The notes: a model not told the origin generated them from the letters alone. A DNA stretch of 64,000 nucleotides from Microthrixaceae bacterium (GCA_020637195.1 JACJWK010000004.1:1-64000), one strand, 5' to 3'. Counted from the first letter of the stretch, positions 28,665-37,393 are shown. Program-made: numbers and translations.

Positions 28665-30065
28665 TCAGTCGGGCAGCCAGTTGCCGTGGGGGCCGAAGGG
28701 GACCCGGCGGGGGAGGTGGACCCGGGCCACGGGGTCGGCGGTGAGGTCGCGGGCGTCGAGGATGACGAACTCGGAGGTGTCGGCCTCGGCGTCGTAGACG
28801 AAGTTGAGCAGCCAGCCGTCGTCCTCGGCGTGACCGTCGGGGTCGGGGGCGAACACGGCCTCGCCGCAGACGTGGTGGTCGCCGTAGCGGTGGACCGTCG
28901 AGGTGCCGGCGTCGAGGTCGTGCTTGACCACACCGTCGAAGCGGCCGCCGGTGCGGGTGAGCGCGCCGGCGTGGGCGACGTAGCCGTAGCGGTTGCGACG
29001 GCCCGCGTGGTCGTCGTTGATGCGGGGGAAGTCGCCCGAGCGGTCGTCGAGCGCCTCCTCGGTGACGGCGCCGGTCCCGAGGTCGAGGCGCCACCGGTGG
29101 AGGTGGGGGAACTCGCCCGCCGCCGGGACGCGGTCCTCGCCGAAGCCCACCACGAGGTCGTCGGCCCGGCAGCCGTCGACCACCACGGCGTCGCCGTCGT
29201 CCCAGCCGTTGAGGAAGTGGAACGCGTAGAACGGGTCGAGCTCGAACCACCGCACGTCCGCGGAGCCGCCGTCGCGGGGCATGACCCCGATGCGGGCGCC
29301 GTGCTCGGGGGCCCAGCGCACGATCGGCCCCCCGGCCAGCATCCCCTCGATGTCGAACACGGCCGGCAGGTCGAAGAACACGGCGTGGCGCTCGGTCACC
29401 ACGAAGTCGTGCATCATCACGGGGCGGGGCAGGTCGACGGGCTCGCGCCGCACCAGGGCGCCGGCGGCGTCGAGCTCGTAGTAGTGCAGGTACGGGGCGA
29501 AGCCGCTCGCGCCGAAGAAGCACAGCGCACCGGTGTCGGGGTCGGTCTTGGGGTGGGCGGTCATGGGGCCCACCAGGGCGCCGCCGAGGTCCGTCTCGCC
29601 GATGGTGGCCAGGTCGTCGGCCACCATCTCGGTCGGGTGCCCGGCCTCCCAGAGGGCGAGCAGTCGGTCGGCGTGGCGGATGATGTTGGTGTTGGCGAGG
29701 TTCTTGACCATGCCGACCTCGGCCAGCAGGTCGGCGTCGGGCACGGTGAACTCGGCCATGCCCCCGTACAGACTCCGACCCTCCCGACGCTCGGCCTGCA
29801 GCCCCTTGGTCTGCACCCAGCGGTTGCGGTACCGGGCGGCGCCGTCCCCGAGGCGCACACCGTGGATCATGCCGTCGCCGTCGAACCAGTGGTAGCTCGG
29901 CCGGGGGGTCACCGCGGGGTTGAACCCGTTGCGCAGGTACTCGCCGGTCAGCGCCGCGGGGATCTCGCCCGTGACGGGTAGCGGCCCGGTGTCGAGCTCG
30001 TCGTCGACGGGGGCGAAGTTGCCCTCGAGCCAGGGGTTGACGGTGGGCTCGGCCTCGACGGACAC
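28665..30065 (-). CDS. Carotenoid oxygenase (carotenoid cleavage dioxygenase family)
   Basis: A 466-aa seven-bladed propeller non-heme iron enzyme. Four His ligands are expected, and conserved His-bearing segments are present: GPMTAHPKTDPDTG (about 170-183), VMMHDFVVTERHAVFFD (about 221-237), FYAFHFLNGWDDGD (about 284-297), and the C-terminal VPFGPHGNWLPD. The N-terminus has LTGEYLRNGFNP and YHWFDGDGMIHGVRL. Members cleave double bonds of carotenoids, apocarotenoids or stilbenes; which one is used here is unknown. The GTG start has GGAGG upstream, and a dyad operator lies between the start and the likely -10. Confidence 0.95.
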   Translation of the reverse strand: MSVEAEPTVNPWLEGNFAPVDDELDTGPLPVTGEIPAALTGEYLRNGFNPAVTPRPSYHWFDGDGMIHGVRLGDGAARYRNRWVQTKGLQAERREGRSLYGGMAEFTVPDADLLAEVGMVKNLANTNIIRHADRLLALWEAGHPTEMVADDLATIGETDLGGALVGPMTAHPKTDPDTGALCFFGASGFAPYLHYYELDAAGALVRREPVDLPRPVMMHDFVVTERHAVFFDLPAVFDIEGMLAGGPIVRWAPEHGARIGVMPRDGGSADVRWFELDPFYAFHFLNGWDDGDAVVVDGCRADDLVVGFGEDRVPAAGEFPHLHRWRLDLGTGAVTEEALDDRSGDFPRINDDHAGRRNRYGYVAHAGALTRTGGRFDGVVKHDLDAGTSTVHRYGDHHVCGEAVFAPDPDGHAEDDGWLLNFVYDAEADTSEFVILDARDLTADPVARVHLPRRVPFGPHGNWLPD

Positions 30066-30080
30066 GGGGCGCCTCCGGGT

Positions 30081-30099
30081 CGCTGAACGGTGTTCAGCG
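30081..30099. promoter_or_regulatory. Dyad operator before the carotenoid oxygenase gene
   Basis: CGCTGAAC-GGT-GTTCAGCG, perfect 8-bp arms, lies directly downstream of the probable -10 box and 16 nt before the start codon. A repressor bound here would block transcription. The GAAC-N3-GTTC core is of the type bound by TetR or similar dimeric regulators. Confidence 0.6.
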
Positions 30100-30101
30100 C
30101 G

Positions 30102-30107
30102 AGCGTA
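30102..30107 (-). promoter_or_regulatory. -10 box of the carotenoid oxygenase gene
   Basis: TACGCT on the minus strand, immediately upstream of the dyad, giving a leader of about 28 nt that contains the operator and a GGAGG site. Confidence 0.5.
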
Positions 30108-30117
30108 GCCCCGTGGG

Positions 30118-31104
30118 CTACTCGTCGATGCCGACGGGTCGTCCCTCGACGATCTGGTCGAGGTACTCCGACAGCCCGTACCCGGTGGGGCGACCCTCGA
30201 CGTGCCACTCGGTGAGGCCCTCGGAGATGCGGGTGACCCGTCCGTCGCGACGGTTGCGCAGCGGGATGAGGTTGAGCACCTCGCCGGCGATGCGCCACTC
30301 GCGCTCGCCCGAGCGCAGCAGCGCCTCGATGCGCTGGTGGTAGGTGTCGTCGCCCGCCCACTCGGTGCGGATCTCGCTGTGCCCGCACAGGTGCAGGGTG
30401 CCGTCCTCCCACACGAACCCGCCGCGCGTGCCGTCGCGGTCCTGGCGGGCGATGCGGCTGACCATGAAGCCGAAGTCGGGCCCGGCGTTGCCGGTCAGCC
30501 AGCGGTAGTACCACGGCGCCTGCCAGGTGCGGGGGCCCCACGAGTGGTCGCGCAGGCCGAAGCCGTCGACCGCCCACTCGGCGTCGCCGACCGTGATCGT
30601 GCCGACGGCGCGCACGAGCTGTTCGTAGTGGCCCTTGGCGAACTCCTCGCCCGGCCGCTCGTGGGGCTGGTCGGGCTCGCCGCCGACCATGTCGCTGACC
30701 CGCGTGTACGTGAGGGCCGCCGTGCAGCGCTCGTACGGGTTCTCGGTGAACGCCGCCCGGGGGTCGGCCATGGCCAGCGGGTCGTCGAGCATCACGACCT
30801 TGCCCGTGTAGTGGACGGTCAGCTCCTCGAACGGCGTCACGACGTCGAAGCGCATGCCGGCGGCGTCGAAGGCGTCGTTGTCGCGCACCTCCGGCCGCTG
30901 GAACATGAACCCCACCCGACCGTCGGGGAGGTAGAGGCAGACCGTCATCTCCCCCCGGCCCTCGTTGGCCCGGTTGGCCAGGCGGAAGAACCCGCCCAGC
31001 CGGCGGGCCGGGTCGTACACGTTGAAGTACATCGACTCGTTGAAGGTCTCCTCGGGACCCAACTCGTGGAGGTACTCGTCGTTCGGCTCGAGGCGCACAC
31101 CCAT
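30118..31104 (-). CDS. AttH/CrtC-fold-like protein (DUF7064/DUF7065 type)
   Basis: A 328-aa soluble protein with two lipocalin-like halves. The N-terminal half has ESMYFNVYDPARRLGGFFRLANRANEGRGEM and PFEELTVHYTGKVVMLDDPLAM. The C-terminal half has VDGFGLRDHSWGPRTWQ, APWYYRWLTGNAGPDFGFM, GGFVWEDGTL. The DHSWGPR motif is typical of the AttH/hydroxyneurosporene-synthase superfamily that acts on isoprenoid or lipid substrates. Its position beside the carotenoid oxygenase fits an isoprenoid role, but that is inference. The ATG start has a TAGGTT box 6 nt upstream. Confidence 0.75.
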   Translation of the reverse strand: MGVRLEPNDEYLHELGPEETFNESMYFNVYDPARRLGGFFRLANRANEGRGEMTVCLYLPDGRVGFMFQRPEVRDNDAFDAAGMRFDVVTPFEELTVHYTGKVVMLDDPLAMADPRAAFTENPYERCTAALTYTRVSDMVGGEPDQPHERPGEEFAKGHYEQLVRAVGTITVGDAEWAVDGFGLRDHSWGPRTWQAPWYYRWLTGNAGPDFGFMVSRIARQDRDGTRGGFVWEDGTLHLCGHSEIRTEWAGDDTYHQRIEALLRSGEREWRIAGEVLNLIPLRNRRDGRVTRISEGLTEWHVEGRPTGYGLSEYLDQIVEGRPVGIDE

Positions 31105-31110
31105 GGCCGC

Positions 31111-31116
31111 AACCTA
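31111..31116 (-). promoter_or_regulatory. -10 box of the AttH-like gene (leaderless)
   Basis: TAGGTT on the minus strand followed by six bases and ATG 31104. Confidence 0.55.
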
Positions 31117-31172
31117 CGCCGTCGTGGCCGGCGACTCGTCCCGGCTCGCCGTCCCGGTCCCGGGGGTCGAGC

Positions 31173-32342
31173 TCACGAGGCGGGCGGGCCCTGCGCGCGG
31201 GCGCCGGCCAGCGCCGCGGCGGCGCGGAGGTGCCCGGTGAGGTCGTCGAGGGAGCTGTGGGCGTTGAGCCCGCTGGTGGACGGCATGACGTACGCCGGGA
31301 CGGAACCGAGGCCCTCGGGCTGGATCCCCGCGACCGCCCGGCGGTCGACCGCGGCCCGCCAGCCGGCCAGGCCCACGAAGCACACCAGCCCCGGGCGCAA
31401 CCAGGCGACGAGGCGCTCGATGCGGGCCATGCCGTCGCGGTACTCCTGCGGGTCGAGCTGGTCGGCGCGCGCCGTCGCCCGCTTGACCACGTCGGTCATC
31501 CCGACGCCGTGGGCCCGGAGCGCGTGCCACGGGTCGCGATCGCGGGAGACGAGCCCGGCGGCGAGCGCCGCGGGCCAGAACCGGTTGCCCGGCCGTGCGA
31601 AGCCCACGCCGGCGTCGGCCGAGCGCGCGTCGTTGAGGCGCGCAGACCAGCAGGCCCATCCCAGCCCCGACGGTGTCGGGCAGGTGCGCTCCTTGTGGCC
31701 GGCACCCGCAGGCCGGACGGCGGCCGGGTGGCCGACCGGTGTCGAGCCGGTCGAAGCGCGAGGACGCGCCCTCGACGACGTCCGCAGGCGGGCCTCGGCC
31801 ACCTGGGAGAAAGCGTCGCCACGGGGAAGTCGTCGACCTCGAGGGGGCCAGCTCGACGTCGGCCCTCGAACACGAGCAGCTCGGTGAGGCGCGTCCTTGC
31901 CGTGGCCCGGTGGAGCTCGGCGGCGCCAGCCACCGCCGACTCGGGCCAGGTGGACGTAGCTCTTGGTGCGCGTGCAGGCCCCGGAGCGAGCTGGGGGCCG
32001 TCGTCGCGGCAGGTCGCGAGACGACGCCTGCACCGAGGCGGCGCAGGCGGGGCGTGGCCGGGACGAGGTCGAGCATGGCGAGGGCCACGTCGAGAGCGCG
32101 ACGGCCGGGCCCCGTGCCGTCCGCCAGCGGCGGTGCTCCACCGGGACCGCAGCCGAGGTCGGCGACTGGGCCGGAGGGGCCCTCGAGCGGCGCGGCGAGG
32201 CGCGCGGCCGCCAGGCGCGAGGGGCGCGTCGCCGTGGGGCGGTGCAGCGTAGTGCCGCCTGCCAGATCGAGCGGGCGGCCTCGGCCTCGTAGACGGCGCG
32301 GGTGGGGTCGGGTCCGGCGGTCGGGGCGGCGTCAGCGGGCAC
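31173..32342 (-). pseudogene. SAM methyltransferase fused to Mug-type mismatch DNA glycosylase, frameshifted
   Basis: The 3' part from about 31640 to the stop at 31173 is one frame and reads as a mismatch-specific uracil-DNA glycosylase: GFARPGNRFWPAALAAGLV, MTDVVKRATARADQL, RPGLVCFVGLAGWRAAV and VMPSTSGLNAHSSLDDL. Upstream, LPDTVGAGMGLLVC is one frame away, and ACCTG stands where ACCCTG is expected near 31684. Further upstream lie methyltransferase-like pieces (VALAMLDLVPATPRL, TKSYVHLA, ELLVFEG, DVVEGASSRFDRLDTGR) in three frames. Together they fit a methyltransferase-glycosylase fusion of about 390 aa starting at GTG 32342, which overlaps the end of the DUF2207 gene. Needed fixes are at least five indels. 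Confidence 0.65.
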
Positions 32343-34158
32343 CGAAGCCGCCGCCGCCGCCACCTCCGCCGCCGCCCGACGAGAAGCCGCCGCCGCTGAA
32401 GCCGGACCCGCTGGAGCTGCTGCTCGGCGGGGTGAAGCTCGACGTGGCCTTGGAGCCGAAGTTGGAGGCGAACGTGCCGATGGAGCCCATGGACCCGAAG
32501 CCGCGGCCCATCGTGGCGGCCGAGTGGCCCACGTACCAGGTGGCGAACTGCTGCTGGTCGACCTCGGTCGGCAGCTTGGCCTGGAGGCCGGCCACGAGCT
32601 GGTCGGCCACGCCGAGGGCGACCGAGGCCACCAGGTAGCGCTCGTAGATGACGAGGTCACCCGACACCGCCTCGTCCAGGCGCGAGAAGTCGGCCAGGAA
32701 GCGCTTGAGGCCGGTCCACTGCGCGTAGCGCTCGCTCCCGGCGGGCGTGCGTTGGCGCAGGAGGCCCGTGCAGAACAGCAGCGCCACCGCGGAGAAGAGC
32801 GCGGCGCCGGCGACCACGGGGGCGTCGGCCGCGAACGACAGGAACCCCATGATGCCGAGGACCGACATGACGGCCGTGTGGATCAGGTACGGCGCGGGGC
32901 GGTTGCGGGCCACGTACCCGCGCGTGTTGAACTCGGCGGTGACCTGCTTCTGGAAGCGTGACCAGAACTTGGCCGACGCGCTCTGGTGGGCCCGCGCCCA
33001 CGCCGTGAACTCGGTCTGGGTGATCGACTGACCGCCCTGGAACAACGTGCCGAGGAGGTCCCGCTCGAAGGGCAGCAGCCCGGAGCTGTCCTGGCCCTGC
33101 CAGTCGAACCGGTACTCGGTCTTGCTCCCGAAGAGGCCGCCCGACCCGGCGGTCTCGGTGATCGTGAGGAAGCCCCGCTGGGCCAGGTCGACCGTGGTGG
33201 CGGCGAAGGCGGTCGAGGTGACCGTGCCCCAGTTGAGCAGGGCCACCGCCACCGCCGGCGGGTCGTCGGGCACCTCGCGCCAGTAGTCGCCGATGTCGGG
33301 GGGCGCGGGAGGCTCCTTGCCCCACCGGCGCCAGACGAGGAGGAACACGAGCCAGCCGAGGGCGATGAGCAGTGGGGTGACGACGGTGAAGAACGCCCGC
33401 ACCTGCCGGTCGCGGTCGGCCTGCTCGGCGGCGGCGGCCCGCTGCTCGTTGGCGATCTCGGCGAGGCGGGTCTCCTCGGCGACGATCCGGTCCTCGACCG
33501 GGGGGCCGAAGGGCTCGACCGTGAAGCGGTCCGCGGGCACGAGCACGCGGCTGTCGACGAACTGCCCGGGGGGCACGTCGGTGACCGCGAGCAGGATGTG
33601 GTCGCCCTCTCGGCTGATCTCGCCGTTGAGGGGACCGTGGGCCCAGGCCCGCACCTGGCGGCCGGGCCCCGGCACCTGGAGGTCCACGTCGAGGCGGTCG
33701 GTGCCGGGCGACGTCGTGCCGATCCAGTTCCAGTACAGCTCGGCCACGTCGGGGTGGACGAGGGCGGCGTCGGTGACGCGGTAGCGCAGCTCGTAGGTGT
33801 GGGTGCCCGAGGTGGACGAGTCGGCGTCGGGGTCGAGGTCCCACTCGAAGAGGCTCGGGGTGTCGGTGATCGTGGGCAGGGGCTCACCGTCCTCGAACGC
33901 CCGCACGTCGACGATCTCGTAGTCGAAGCCCGCCGACTCGAAGCTGCGGGTGCCGACCGAGAAGTTCCCCGTGAAGTCGTAGGTGGCGCGCTCGACCACG
34001 TCCATCGAGCCGTCGGGGTTGAGCACGGCCTCGGTGTCGATCCGGGTGATGGTGAAGCTCTTCTCGCCCGTGGAGCACGCGCCGAGCCCGGCGAGCGCGA
34101 CCACGAGGAGGGCGAGACCGGCCAGCAGGGGCCGGCGCGGCCGGCGTCGTGGGTTCAC
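32332..34158 (-). CDS. DUF2207 membrane lipoprotein
   Basis: A 608-aa protein. A signal with lipobox (LVVALAGLGAC, Cys at about 28) is followed by an extracytoplasmic DUF2207 domain (SFTITRIDTEAVLNPDGSMDVVERATYDF, THTYELRYRVTDAALVHPDVAELYWNWIG). A coiled stretch comes next (ETRLAEIANEQRAAAAEQADRDRQ), then a membrane helix at about 262-282. A cytosolic region follows, then two more helices near 425-465 and a Ser/Gly-rich C-terminus ending in a run of glycines (GGGGGGGGGGFGAR). The architecture is typical of the DUF2207 family, whose function is unknown. The GTG start overlaps the stop of the small upstream reading frame (GTGA). Confidence 0.93.
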   Translation of the reverse strand: MNPRRRPRRPLLAGLALLVVALAGLGACSTGEKSFTITRIDTEAVLNPDGSMDVVERATYDFTGNFSVGTRSFESAGFDYEIVDVRAFEDGEPLPTITDTPSLFEWDLDPDADSSTSGTHTYELRYRVTDAALVHPDVAELYWNWIGTTSPGTDRLDVDLQVPGPGRQVRAWAHGPLNGEISREGDHILLAVTDVPPGQFVDSRVLVPADRFTVEPFGPPVEDRIVAEETRLAEIANEQRAAAAEQADRDRQVRAFFTVVTPLLIALGWLVFLLVWRRWGKEPPAPPDIGDYWREVPDDPPAVAVALLNWGTVTSTAFAATTVDLAQRGFLTITETAGSGGLFGSKTEYRFDWQGQDSSGLLPFERDLLGTLFQGGQSITQTEFTAWARAHQSASAKFWSRFQKQVTAEFNTRGYVARNRPAPYLIHTAVMSVLGIMGFLSFAADAPVVAGAALFSAVALLFCTGLLRQRTPAGSERYAQWTGLKRFLADFSRLDEAVSGDLVIYERYLVASVALGVADQLVAGLQAKLPTEVDQQQFATWYVGHSAATMGRGFGSMGSIGTFASNFGSKATSSFTPPSSSSSGSGFSGGGFSSGGGGGGGGGGFGAR

Positions 34159-34460
34159 AGCAACCTCATCTGCTCGGTGCGGGCGGCCCGCTCGCGGGCG
34201 GCTTCACCCGCTCGAGCTCGGCGCCCCGCCCGCCGGTGGTGGCGACCTCAGGGCGGTCGAGGGGGCGAAGCAGGCCGCGCCGAGGGGCACGTGACGTCGT
34301 GCAGGCCGATGCTGCCGTCGCGCTCGACCTGGTCGACCGTGCCTCGCGCCAGTGCCCGCCGGCGCGTCTGGCGGAACCGCACCCGGTCACCGGGCCGCAG
34401 CCCCAGCGCCGCCAGGTCGAGGCCGGCGGCCGAGCTTGCCCCGTCGGCATCGCCGTCGGC
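34155..34460 (-). pseudogene. Small RNA-binding-like or SDR-extension segment, frameshifted
   Basis: Across three minus frames this reads GLRPGDRVRFRQTRR, then GGHWREA / VDQVERDGSIGLHD, then LDRPEVATTGGRG, and ends RAARTEQMRLL with a TGA at 34155-34157. The beta-rich start resembles an SH3/Tudor-like fold. It is either a separate small protein of about 85 aa or the C-terminal extension of the SDR just upstream; the missing frame prevents a decision. Its stop overlaps the start of the DUF2207 gene, so translation is coupled. Confidence 0.5.
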
Positions 34461-35268
34461 GGCGGCGATGGCCGCGGCCGAGCTTGCGCATGCCGCCGAT
34501 CCAGCGGTCGTAGTCGCCGGCCTTGTTGCGGAAGTAGTCGAGGACCTCGGGGTGGGGGAGGATGAGGAACCGCTCGTCGGCCAGGCCGGCCACCACCGCC
34601 TCGGCGACGTCCTCGGGCTCGATGGCGCCCTGGGCCAGCACGACGGCGCCGGCGAGTTGGGCGGGGTCGCCGTCCGGGGCGTCGCCCGCGGCACCGAGGA
34701 GCATGTTGGTGCGGACCCCCTGCGGGCACAGGCACGACACCTTGATGCCCTGGTCGCCGTGGGTGATGGCCAGCCACTCGGCCAGCCCCACCGCGGCGTG
34801 CTTGGTGACCGAGTACGGCGCCGCCCCCAGGTTGGTGAGCAGGCCCGCCGCGGACGCCGTGTTGAGCAGGTAGCCGCCCCCGCGGTCGACCATCCGGGGG
34901 ATCAACGTGCGCGCCGCGTAGACGTGGGCCATCACGTTGACGTCCCAGATCTGTTGCCACCCCTCGGTCGGGGCCTCGACGCCCCCGGCCGGCGCGGCGA
35001 TGCCGGCGTTCGAGCAGAACAGGTCGATGGGGCCGTAGCGGTCCTCGGTGATCTCGACCAGGCGCACCACGTCGCCCTCGAGCGCGACGTTCACCTCGAG
35101 CGCGGCGGCGGCGTCGCCGAGCCCGGCGGCCACCGACGCCGCCGCGTCGCCGCCGAGGTCGGCCACCACGACGCACGCGGCACCCTCGGCCACGAACCGC
35201 CGGCACAGTGCCCGGCCGATGCCGTTGCCGCCGCCGGTGACCACCGCCACCTTGCCCCGCAACTCCAT
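34387..35268 (-). CDS. Short-chain dehydrogenase/reductase (SDR), C-terminus frameshifted
   Basis: A Rossmann-fold NAD(P)-dependent oxidoreductase. The cofactor motif is VAVVTGGGNGIGRAL (TGxxxGIG) at about 7-21, with NAG in LFCSNAGIAAP. The active-site Tyr-Lys is in APYSVTKHAAVGLAEW, with the preceding Ser in LLNTASAAGLL. After DYDRWIGGMRKL (about residue 258) the frame turns into Arg-rich shadow sequence to the stop at 34387, so the true end is nearer 34480 or continues into the 34155-34460 segment. The substrate is unknown. ATG 35268 has a TACGAT box 6 nt upstream. Confidence 0.88.
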   Translation of the reverse strand: MELRGKVAVVTGGGNGIGRALCRRFVAEGAACVVVADLGGDAAASVAAGLGDAAAALEVNVALEGDVVRLVEITEDRYGPIDLFCSNAGIAAPAGGVEAPTEGWQQIWDVNVMAHVYAARTLIPRMVDRGGGYLLNTASAAGLLTNLGAAPYSVTKHAAVGLAEWLAITHGDQGIKVSCLCPQGVRTNMLLGAAGDAPDGDPAQLAGAVVLAQGAIEPEDVAEAVVAGLADERFLILPHPEVLDYFRNKAGDYDRWIGGMRKLGRGHRRRRRRCRRGKLGRRPRPGGAGAAAR

Positions 35269-35274
35269 GGCCCG

Positions 35275-35280
35275 ATCGTA
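35275..35280 (-). promoter_or_regulatory. -10 box of the SDR gene (leaderless)
   Basis: TACGAT on the minus strand followed by six bases and ATG 35268. Confidence 0.55.
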
Positions 35281-35338
35281 GACGTGCCCACCGACACCCT
35301 TCCCCGGGGCGCCCGGCCCGGCGGCCGCCGAGGTGGCG

Positions 35339-35344
35339 TAGTGT
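35339..35344 (+). promoter_or_regulatory. -10 box of the double-SnoaL gene
   Basis: TAGTGT is followed by eight bases and ATG 35353. Confidence 0.45.
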
Positions 35345-35352
35345 CGCCGGCC

Positions 35353-36294
35353 ATGGGGGAGCATCCAGAAGCAGAGGTCCGCGCCGCGTTCGACGAGTTC
35401 CTGCGCGTCGGTGCCTACGGGCGGGACTGGACGGCCTGGGCGTCGCTCTTCACCGACGACGCCACCTACGTCGAGCACTACCTCGGGCGCTTCCGGGGCC
35501 GTGACGAGATCGAGCGGTGGATCACCACGTGCATGGCCGACTACCCGTCGATGACGTTCTCGGTGGACTGGTGGATCATCGAGGGCGACCGGGTCGTCTT
35601 CTACATCTGGAACAACCTGCCCGACCCGACCGGCGGTGACACGCCCTACCGGTTCCCGAACGCCTCGGTGCTGCACTACGCGGGCGACGGCAAGTGGGAC
35701 CTCGAGGAGGACGAGTACAACCCGGTCCACGCCGAGGAGGTGTTCTCGGCCTGGTTGGCCGCGGGCGGGCGCAAGCACACGCCCCCCGACCCTCGGCTCA
35801 CCGCCATCCCCGACTACACGCCCCAGCCGGTGGCCACCCCGTTCCCCCGCGAGGAGATCGAGGCCGAGTTCGCCAGGTACCGCGAGCGGGCGCAGACCGC
35901 GGTGCGCACCGGTGACTGGGACCCGTGGGCCGACCAGTTCACCGAGGACGCCCGGTACTTCGAGCACCACTACGGGAAGTTCCACGGGCGCGAGGAGATC
36001 CGGGCGTGGATCAAGGGTGTCATGCAGCCCTTCCCCACCATGGAGTTCCCGTACGAGTGGTGGGTGGTCGACGGGAACCGGCTCGTGTTCTGGTGCCAGA
36101 ACCGCCTGCCCGACCCCCAGGGGGGCGACCGGGTCTTCGACGTCCCGACCCTCTGCATCCTCCACTACGCCGGGAACGGGCAGTGGAGCTACGAGGAGGA
36201 CGTCTACAACCCGCGGGAGTTCCCCGAGGTCGTCACCGCGTGGCTCGAGGCCGGCGGCGAGCTGCCCGCCGACTTCGACCTCAGCGTCGGCTGA
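35353..36294 (+). CDS. Tandem SnoaL/NTF2-like domain protein
   Basis: A 313-aa protein made of two homologous NTF2-like domains. Domain 1 (about 5-145) has FLRVGAYGRDWTAWASLFTDDATYVEHYLGRFRGRDEI. Domain 2 (about 165-305) has YRERAQTAVRTGDWDPWADQFTEDARYFEHHYGKFHGREEI. Later segments also match (MTFSVDWWIIEGDRVVFYIWNNLPDP against MEFPYEWWVVDGNRLVFWCQNRLPDP). The duplication is unmistakable. The fold hosts isomerases, hydrolases and binding proteins; conserved Asp, His and Tyr in each domain could form an active site. The substrate is unknown. Confidence 0.92.
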   Translation: MGEHPEAEVRAAFDEFLRVGAYGRDWTAWASLFTDDATYVEHYLGRFRGRDEIERWITTCMADYPSMTFSVDWWIIEGDRVVFYIWNNLPDPTGGDTPYRFPNASVLHYAGDGKWDLEEDEYNPVHAEEVFSAWLAAGGRKHTPPDPRLTAIPDYTPQPVATPFPREEIEAEFARYRERAQTAVRTGDWDPWADQFTEDARYFEHHYGKFHGREEIRAWIKGVMQPFPTMEFPYEWWVVDGNRLVFWCQNRLPDPQGGDRVFDVPTLCILHYAGNGQWSYEEDVYNPREFPEVVTAWLEAGGELPADFDLSVG

Positions 36295-36303
36295 GCGCCG
36301 CCC

Positions 36304-37302
36304 TCAGGGGGCGCCGGCGGCGGCGCGCATCGTGGCGTCGACCACCGCCATGCGGTCGGGGCCCCACGGCAGGGGCATGAGCACGGGCACGTCGACGCCG
36401 CCGGCGACGTAGGCCTCCACGGTCGAGCGCACCGTCGCGGCGTCGCCCATGACGTCGATGGCGTCGACGAAGCGGTCCGACACGGCGGCGATCGCCGCGT
36501 CGCGGTCGCCCGCGGCCTGGCACTCGCGGATCTGGCCGACCTCGTCGGCGAAGCCGGCCCGCTCGAAGTTGGCGGCGTAGGCGTCGACGACGGCGTACGA
36601 CCAGAGGTCACGTCTCGCCAGCTCGATGCCGTCCTCGCGCTCGCACACGCCGGCGTGCACGTAGGCGTAGATCGTCGCGTCGCCCCCGGCGCGCACCTGC
36701 TCGACCGACCAGGGCACGTGGGAGGCGGGGAGGTAGTTGAGCAGGACCCCGTCGGCGACCTCGCCGGCCAGCCGGAGCATCCCCGGGTTGAGGGCGCCGA
36801 CGACCACCTTCGGCCGGCGCTCGCCGAGGCGCACCCCGAGGCGGAACTTGCGGCACCGGTAGAAGTCGCCCTCGAAGGTGACGGGCTCGCCCGAGAGGCA
36901 CTCCTTCACCAGGGTGACGTACTCGCGCACGCGGGCCAGGGGCCGGTCCCCGTAGGGGACGCCGTGCCACCGCTCGGTGACCACCGGCGAGGAGATCCCG
37001 ATGCCGAGGAGGATGTCGCGGTCGGGGTGCAGGGCCTGGAGCGTCGCCCCGGCCATGGCCACGACCATCGGGGTGCGCAGCTGGAGGGCGAGCACGCCGG
37101 TGCCGAGGTCGAGCCCGGGCGCCGCGGCGCCGACCGCGCCGAGCACGGAGAACGCCTCGGGCCCGGTGGTCTCGGCCGTCCAGAACGACCGGTAGCCGAG
37201 CTCGGCGGCGTCGCGGGCGGTGCGCCGCGCCGCCTCGGGCCCGAACGACATGTAGCTGGCGAAGGTGAGACCGAGCGCGTCGGTCCCCGAGGGGGTGTCC
37301 AT
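36304..37302 (-). CDS. LLM-class F420-dependent oxidoreductase
   Basis: A 332-aa luciferase-like enzyme. Marks are AAELGYRSFWTAETTGPEAFSVLGAVG, LDLGTGVLALQLRTPMVVAMAGATLQAL, DILLGIGISSPVVTERWHGVPYGDRPLARVREYVTLVKECL, and PKVVVGALNPGMLRLAGEVADGVLLNYLP. The barrel strands and the GxGISSP flavin-side loop fit the F420-dependent family. It converges on the SnoaL gene with a 9-bp gap and has a leaderless promoter. The substrate is unknown. Confidence 0.93.
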   Translation of the reverse strand: MDTPSGTDALGLTFASYMSFGPEAARRTARDAAELGYRSFWTAETTGPEAFSVLGAVGAAAPGLDLGTGVLALQLRTPMVVAMAGATLQALHPDRDILLGIGISSPVVTERWHGVPYGDRPLARVREYVTLVKECLSGEPVTFEGDFYRCRKFRLGVRLGERRPKVVVGALNPGMLRLAGEVADGVLLNYLPASHVPWSVEQVRAGGDATIYAYVHAGVCEREDGIELARRDLWSYAVVDAYAANFERAGFADEVGQIRECQAAGDRDAAIAAVSDRFVDAIDVMGDAATVRSTVEAYVAGGVDVPVLMPLPWGPDRMAVVDATMRAAAGAP

Positions 37303-37308
37303 CGCCCG

Positions 37309-37314
37309 AACCTA
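37309..37314 (-). promoter_or_regulatory. -10 box of the 37302 LLM gene (leaderless)
   Basis: TAGGTT on the minus strand followed by six bases and ATG 37302. Confidence 0.55.
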
Positions 37315-37393
37315 GCGACCGGCGCCAACCGGTCGCCGGGGCGTGTAACACGGAATTCACCGCTGATGCCGATCGCTCGTCACAGACGGTGGG

